Assembly (NCBI GenBank): GCA_016081115.2
Contig: JABTTQ020001808.1
Location: 62,001-126,000, forward strand
Length of the DNA: 64,000 nt
Direction: 5' to 3'
From: Rehmannia glutinosa
Taxonomy: Eukaryota; Streptophyta; Magnoliopsida; Lamiales; Orobanchaceae
Shown: positions 58,159 to 64,000 of the stretch, in pieces
How positions within the stretch are numbered: the first letter of the stretch is position 1
Layout: every line of letters begins with the position of its first letter
Notes under the pieces: model-generated
Database searches by the model: none
Seen by the model: only the letters and a program-made list of their open reading frames with translations
What the model was told of the DNA's origin: nothing
Translations under genes and position numbers: made by a program

Positions 58159-59195
58159 ATGGATCCGGACCGATGTCCGAGATGTACACCTTACAGACAT
58201 ATATCAAATATTGACGATGTATGCACAAGAACACCTTGACCAGGTTTCATATTGGGAATACCAACATGAAGAAAAGGAACAAGCAGAGAGCGTGGGAAAC
58301 CTTAAGGTAATGCAAAATGCGAGCGAGAATATTATGGCGATTCGGATGCTTAACTGCACTTATATATGTTCACTTGATGAACCTTCAAGAAACGGTTCAT
58401 GAAAATTCCCATCGAACAATGATTCCCGATGGAGTACCGGAGTGGAACGAGATACTTCAGATAAATCTAAGATCTCCGAAGATCTTAGAGAAATCCGTAA
58501 GACGGTGCGTAATTATGGCAACCGCCATATTCATCAGATCCAGAACAGATGGAGACGATGGTGAAATATCGAATGAAACTCTTGAACTCCTTCGTGATAT
58601 TCAAAAACGAGTCAAGAACCTGGAGGATGTGCCAAGTTCATCGGGAGGAAGGAAACGATTGATTTTGGGACAAGACTATTTACACCAAAAAGGAAACCAA
58701 CCAAGTCATACGAAAAATGACGGATGAGGAGAAGCTCATTGCTTTAATCAAAGGGAAATCCATCAAAAATTAAAAAGATGGATATGGAAAAGATGAATCT
58801 TAAAGATCTACACGACCTGGCGTAATCCTTCGCGGGATTAGGTATTGTAGATTTAAAGATGAACGCAGTGAGAATCGCTTTGGTTACCTATGACCCACAA
58901 GGTAGACCAATTCCACCACCACCGCCACCCGATTAATCCTAACGTCGAAGAAAGTACGGGTTCACATCATGGAGCTCGGGACGAGAGGATGCCACATGCC
59001 GGGATTTCACGACGGGGAGTGATCCACTTTCGGGACGGAGGTCGAAACCCTCTTGCGGAGAACTGCACAACCTACCGGAAGGCCGAATGTTTATCGACGC
59101 CTTATGGAAGATCGCACCTCGACCCAATACATCCGTATGGGTTGATGTTAAAACTGGACATCCTGATTTTAAAAAAAGAGAAGTTCTCATTGATG
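58159..59195 (+). pseudogene. pararetrovirus ORF1 N-terminal part
   Basis: An ATG at 58159 opens a frame that soon breaks. Open pieces at 58211-58402, 58317-58727 and 58890-59267 are in different frames, with charged, helix-rich composition. No motif identifies this part; by position it precedes the capsid core in ORF1. It could also include non-viral DNA at its left edge. Confidence 0.45.
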
Positions 59196-60130
59196 AATGG
59201 GCTTGACTATGAGAATTTCAAAGATGAACCTCGATCTTACAAAGGATTCATTCATTTTACTCCTTGAAATGAGTCTTGAAGGATCGGTGAAGATTGCTCG
59301 GGATATGACCGATGCTAGTACGAAGAGTTCGGTCACATCGGGGGAATCACTTAAGGGAATTGTCGATGGTATGGAAAAACTATTCAAAATCCAGTTCATC
59401 AAGACAAAGTTATTTCGAAGGATTAGAGGATGAAAAAGAAAGAAATATAAACAAGCCCTCTATAGCCTTGAAGTTATGGATATTTGTCATATTGACGAAT
59501 ATATCAAGTTGTTCACCGAATACGGTGGAAATCTAAGATTGAGGAAAGAGAAGCGCATAGCCTATTCTTTGCCAAAATTCCGAGTCCCCGGAGAGAAATG
59601 CTTATCGGGAATACAAGGGTGGAGTCAAGTAGAAAGCGTGGGCTTAAAAATGTCTTTCCTAAAGGCCAAGTTATCCGAATGGTGCTATCAAGCGACTCCG
59701 CACAGAATTACAAGAGATTAAGAGGAATTAACAAAGCGGTTCCTCTATGTTGCGTGGATAATGATATCCCAACAGTTGTGGGAGGTCAACCAAGGCGGCA
59801 CAAGAAGAAGAAGGAGAGAAGCCATCCATACCGCCGAGGAAGCAACAACAAAAAAGCAGGTCTTCATGGAGACCTAGAAGGTTCGTCAAAACAAAAAGCC
59901 CGGCTATAAATCGGGGCAAAGACCGATCAAGCGGAGAGTAGAGCCTCATTATCGGGTTCATCGGGTTCTAATCAAGCAAGTACCCATAAATCCAGGGAGA
60001 AGAACTTTCGGGCGTGCTCACACTAGAGCTAATGAAAGTTTCAAAGATCAGAATTGCTGGACATGCGAGCAAGAGGGCATATCTCAACGGATTGCCCGGA
60101 CAATCAAAAACGAGGAGTCGCAGTTCGAGG
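59196..60130 (+). pseudogene. pararetrovirus capsid protein region, broken
   Basis: Encodes the nucleocapsid. Pieces at 59197-59433, 59476-59721 and 59598-59909 carry charged helical sequence, then a Lys/Arg-rich stretch (KKKERSHPYRRG near 59800-59850), then a Cys-x2-Cys...His-x4-Cys knuckle at 60055-60095. The two halves of the knuckle (CWTC and GHISTDC) lie in different frames, so an indel splits it. A basic stretch before a CCHC knuckle is the usual C-terminal layout of caulimovirid capsids. Non-functional as read. Confidence 0.75.
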
Positions 60131-61219
60131 CCACACCGTAAATCGAAGAAGTTCGTTTATTATCGTGGATTTAATACGGTGTATCAATTTGAGGATATTC
60201 CCTCGGATGAAAGCATCTATGAAGAAGAGATCTATTTCGATGATGGAAGTGAATCGAGCTTTAATCGAGTGAAGAAGAAATTCTTCAACAAACGGTCGGG
60301 AGGATATGTCGGGATTCCTCTCTCACACGACGGTTTCTCATAAAACTCTTATGAGAATCATGAAGGAAGATCCAAAGCTTCAAGTTTATGATGGATTTAC
60401 AATCGGAGCTATGGAAAAAGCATTGGATAAGATTGGGTTTCGTAACATAAAACACCAAATTATTCACAGGGTAACAACGGAGAACTTGCCATTCCGATGG
60501 AGTTCACTAGGTAACCGATCGAGATGCGATTGGTCCCTATTAGAGAAATACAGAGATCAAAAGCGAGTTAAAAGAGAAGTTGCTAATACACTCTCATGGA
60601 TTCACATTGGAGCCATAAGAGTCATTATTAAGGCAACATTCAAAGAATGAATAGATTCGCCACTCAATCTTGCAATTTTTGACAAGCGAATCTCACATCT
60701 CAAGGATTCATGCCTTGGAGCGGTCACAGAAATTTGTATGCGGGAAAATTAGCATTCAATGTCTATCCAAGAATTGCATACAATTTGGGAGATCGAGACT
60801 TTAGTAGAGTCCTAACCCTTCATCAAGATTTCAAAAGAGTCGATTTGATGAAAGAAGGAAACAGCCTTACTCGATCACATACAAGATTTCTTATGCTCTC
60901 TCGAATACCCATCATTCAAGTATTCTTGAGAAAGGAATTTATTGAAGTCCCAAGAATCTTTGAGGACTTTGCCAGGGTGGTGTTACGAGAAATCATTGAA
61001 TCTCCAACTATTAAGGAGATTGATATGATAATTCAAGATCAACCAGATCTTCAACAAAAGTCGGAGTCTCGAGTTGAGCCAGAAGGATGTCTTTCCAAAG
61101 AAGACAGAATGGTGAGTAGTAGCCGTTGGGAAGAAAGGAGACCAAGTACATTCGGCGCATCCCCGATGTTTTTAAAAAAGCAGGAGAACCGAAAGGTCCG
61201 AAGGATGGCGAGAGGTTGA
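60131..61219 (+). pseudogene. pararetrovirus movement protein region, broken
   Basis: The 30K-type movement protein lets virus pass through plasmodesmata. The acidic linker (60180-60270) leads into 60306-60650, with WIHIGAIRVIIKATF near its end, and after a frame change 60710-61219 with AFNVYPRIAYNLGDRDFSR. These match the conserved core of caulimovirid movement proteins by pattern. A stop and frame change lie between the two halves at about 60640-60710. It follows, rather than precedes, the capsid knuckle. Confidence 0.75.
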
Positions 61220-62290
61220 AGTAATATTCGACATCACTCAAAAGGATAACATTTTTCCTTGTGATGTTCTATATTATCTCCAACAACCAATCGTTGGAAG
61301 GTATCAAGGAAGCCTCAAGATAGGAGAAATTGAGCTTACTATCACAGAGTTGCGGGGAAAATCCCGAACAATTAATACCGGGAATTGAATTTCTTGAGGA
61401 TCATAAACCTTGGGAAAGATTACAAGACGGAATGGAGTTCACAGTGGCGAATCAAAGATACGTAATCGATGACCACTAGTCCATTCTCCATATACATTTC
61501 TATTGGAATGTTATATGTCGAATACAAAGCCGAGTATTTCACGCCTATATTGATTCAGTCTTAGGAATATGTACTCGCAAAGCCGGATGTTTTTCCTAAA
61601 GAAATTGGAGAAGATTTACCAGCTATTGCAGGAAGAGATTTCTCTAAGAGGATTCTTATCCTTAATAAGGGAATTAAACAAGCGTAAATCATGATCGGAG
61701 GCGCAGCAAGACCCATGGTACAAAGTAAAAACGCCACCAATCTATTTCCATGATACAAAGTGCGAGATATTTTGCTAGGAAACAATTTCCTACAAACATT
61801 CAAGCGTTTTACACAAGAGAACGAGACGAGAAGACTTATTTTTCACAACCTTGTGATCATAAGATTATTGTCCGTGAGATCTGGGAAGCATTTTACGTAA
61901 AAATGCCCATTAATTTTCGCGCAGCAAGCGTGGTGATGAAGCCAAACTTCGTAATCCAAAAATGGCGGATCGAAGGAAATTTGGTGAAGCTTTATTATCC
62001 TATAGACAATTTGGTTCCATCCGAAGGATCGGAAGATATGGGATAATAACTTGTATTCATTCGCAGTACAAGGAGAAGAACGAGTCACCCGAAGCCATTG
62101 CGAGAATTATGGATGAGTCTAATGGAGAATCCACGAGTGATGTAACCATAGAGGAACAAATATCACTCGAGGATATCAAGAAGAAGATCCAAAGGAATTA
62201 CAATGAAGATCCTTTGGCTTGGTGGGATAAGAACGAGCTTAAAGCATCCTTAAAGGTTAAACTGGAAAGGAGTACGAGTTCGTAAGATTC
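61220..62290 (+). pseudogene. pararetrovirus protease region, broken
   Basis: Located between movement protein and reverse transcriptase. Pieces with YVEYKAEYF (about 61515-61545), VFPKEIGEDLP (61590-61620) and a later LLGNNFLQTF-type flap (61770-61800) are those expected around a retroviral-type aspartic protease. The active-site triplet itself is not legible. A charged linker (62090-62280) follows. Confidence 0.55.
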
Positions 62291-63033
62291 AAACCAATCC
62301 TTATGAACCAGGAGGATCGTGAGGATATGCGTAAGATACTTAAGGAACATCTTGACCTTAAGTTAATTTCACCAGGAGTTTCTCCATACAAAGACAGATC
62401 CAGGGTTCTTAGTCGAAACCATGGAGAAATCAAAAGAGGAAAGCGAAGACTTGTTATTAATTACAAAGGGATTAATAACATTTTAGAGTTCGACGGATAC
62501 TATATCCAAGCAGAGAACATCCGGTTAATCGTATCAAAGGTGCCAAGATATTCTCAAAGTTCGATTGCAAGTCTGGATTCTACCAGATTAAGATGGAGGA
62601 AGAAAGTAAGAAGTTTACAGCTTTCTCTACACCACAGGGACACTATATTTGGAACGTGATGCCTATGGGATTGGCTAACGCACCCCAGATATATCAAAGA
62701 AAAATGGATAATCTTTTCAAAGATTATTTCAGTTTCATGTTCGTATATATCGACGACATTCTAATCGCATCAAAGAACATGAAGGAGCATCTCAAACATT
62801 TGGAAATATTTTCAGATGTTTGTCACAAAGAAGGATTAGTGCTTTCGGAAAAAAAGGCGGTAATCGCAACAAGACAGATTGAATTCCTCGAATTGAAATC
62901 GATGAACGGGAATTATTCTAGTAATCATATTGTGGAAAAGATACAGGATTTCCGGAGGACACTTAAAGACAAGAAGCGACTTGAGTTTTTGGGAGTTGTT
63001 AATTTTTTTCTGGAATGTTTATTAACAATCTAG
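62291..63033 (+). pseudogene. pararetrovirus reverse transcriptase, one major frame change
   Basis: Makes DNA from the pregenomic RNA. The first piece (62303-62659) has LVINYKGINNIL; the second (62593-63033) has FTAFSTPQGHYIWNVMPMGL, then ANAPQIYQRKMDN and the catalytic YIDD at 62746-62757. HEGLVLSEKK-like and IEFL pieces follow. YIDD in place of the usual YVDD or YLDD is compatible with activity, but the two halves overlap in different frames near 62593-62659 and the second half ends early. Confidence 0.9.
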
Positions 63034-63570
63034 CATACTACAGAAGGTGTTTAGCCCATTACTTAAAAAAAAGATGCAGATTCAAATGGGAAGATGAACA
63101 TCAAGAAGGAATTAAGCAACTTAAAGAAGTTTGTAAAAAGCTTCCAAAACTTGCGATTCCCTAAGACGAGGATGAACTGTTCTTTACACAGATGCCAGTG
63201 ATGATTGGTGGGCGGATTCTTACTAAGGTCACACCAAATGAAGAAGTGCCATGCAGATATTGCGATGGTTTATTCACACCTAGTGAAGCAACTCGGTGGC
63301 ATATTAACGAGAAAGAATTCTTTGCAATGAAAGGCTTTTAAAAAATGGCCTCTATTTTTTGGCTAAAAAGTTTACTTTAAAAATTGATAATTCAAGTGTC
63401 AAGGCTTTTCCGAAAAATAAAATTGAATCAAAACCGAGAAAAGGCTCGATTACTTAGATGGCAAGTGAATGTCAATATTATGATTATGATATTGTCATTA
63501 TAAAATCTCATGAAAATATTCTTGCGCATTTCTTGACACGAGATGGAAGGACGCGTTGCGTGATTTGAGT
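63034..63570 (+). pseudogene. pararetrovirus RNase H region, decayed
   Basis: Short pieces in all three frames: a D-A-S-like start after LFFTD-type sequence near 63180-63215, W-H-I-N-E-K-E-F-F at about 63298-63325, and a D-F/L-T-R-D-G-like end near 63530-63545. These are in RNase H order. Stops are dense, the most eroded part of the copy. Confidence 0.65.
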
Positions 63571-64000
63571 GTCCTTAAACGAGTAAGACATCTCGGGAAA
63601 ACCTGGAGAGTCTAGAACGAGATTTTGGGACGTTATGTCTCAATGCGAAGTTGCCGGACGATTTCAACAGTGACCAGGAACTCCGTTTCTAGTCAAATAC
63701 GAGCATGCCAATTCGCTCAAGGACAATTGTTCTTAGATCGCAAGGGCCTCTCTTCCAGCCGCATCTCCTTCGGTGCAAAAAGGGGCCGAGAGAGTACGGG
63801 GCTCTAACCCGGAGGTTATGGATTCAAGTACCATAATCACAAGTGTTGCAGTGATGCATCCCCGAGGTGTACAAATCAGAACTTAATGTTGAAGCTCCGT
63901 GTCACAACCCGAGTCTTCAAGTCAACCCAAAGACCTCCTGGGGTAAAAGAGGGAGAGTTGAATCTTAGGCCTGACCCCAAAGCAAATCTAAGGTTCAAAC
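63571..64000. other. unassigned sequence at window edge
   Basis: No coding recognised. It may be viral intergenic sequence or host DNA; no junction is visible. Confidence 0.35.

Larger units (their letters stand above)
58159..63570 (+). mobile_element. endogenous pararetrovirus (Caulimoviridae), degenerate
   Basis: A 5.4-kb stretch with the domain order capsid zinc knuckle, movement protein, aspartic protease, reverse transcriptase, RNase H, all on the plus strand, and no integrase or LTRs. That combination is specific to plant pararetroviruses. Capsid upstream of movement protein is the order known for cavemoviruses and solendoviruses, while most other genera have the reverse. All domains are spread over several frames with stops. 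The host junctions and a tRNA-Met primer site were not found. Members with this order exist as integrated copies in plant genomes. Confidence 0.85.

Noticed and set aside
58939..59190. Minus-strand frame within the pararetrovirus
   Set aside because: Antisense to the viral coding direction established by the reverse transcriptase.

Overview
The window looks like nuclear DNA from a flowering plant, probably a eudicot. It is AT-rich, and all recognisable coding sequence belongs to plant-type Ty1/copia and Ty3/gypsy retrotransposons or to an endogenous caulimovirid. Plant-style LTRs, initiator-Met primer sites, hAT and Mutator-like foldbacks and a tRNA-type SINE fill most of the rest. I found no intact host gene, rRNA, functional tRNA or CRISPR. 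This is a nested repeat landscape of the kind expected in gene-poor chromatin; the species cannot be named from it.

Layout. 1-4.3 kb: AT-rich DNA, a SINE, an LTR-like fragment and a decayed gypsy integrase end. 4863-11102: copia element A (minus strand, two LTRs, target duplication CTATC) with gag and a protease remnant but no reverse transcriptase; it split an older LTR-like sequence continuing at 11108-12332. 12.3-22.6 kb: LTR-like DNA and a run of DNA transposons: a Mutator-like element (14022-15560), a PIF-like one, several hAT-like ones (some nested) and a foldback. 22689-34536: copia element C (minus, target duplication ATCTA), with a second member of the A family, element B (23965-29141), inserted in its RNase H/3' end. 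35415-50887: a Mutator-like element E of the same family as 14022-15560, split by the 14-kb SIRE-like copia element D (35974-49948, minus, target duplication TTATC), which has an extra long ORF region between pol and its 3' LTR. 50950-52886: another Mutator-like element with long inverted repeats, itself holding a hAT element. 55.8-57.5 kb: a solo or truncated copia-type LTR. 58.1-63.6 kb: a degenerate endogenous pararetrovirus on the plus strand with order capsid zinc knuckle, movement protein, protease, reverse transcriptase, RNase H.

Relative ages follow from nesting: E is older than D, C older than B, and the LTR at 4606/12332 older than A. No element has an intact gag-pol; frames are broken by many 1-5 nt indels, some of which may be sequence errors. 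The signals I rate highest are (i) arrays of 19-nt hairpins with a constant ACCAC loop and covarying stems downstream of the promoter in the A/B LTRs, (ii) the pair of Mutator-like elements with matching asymmetric ends and minisatellite interiors, (iii) the capsid-before-movement-protein order of the pararetrovirus, and (iv) the second ORF region of element D.
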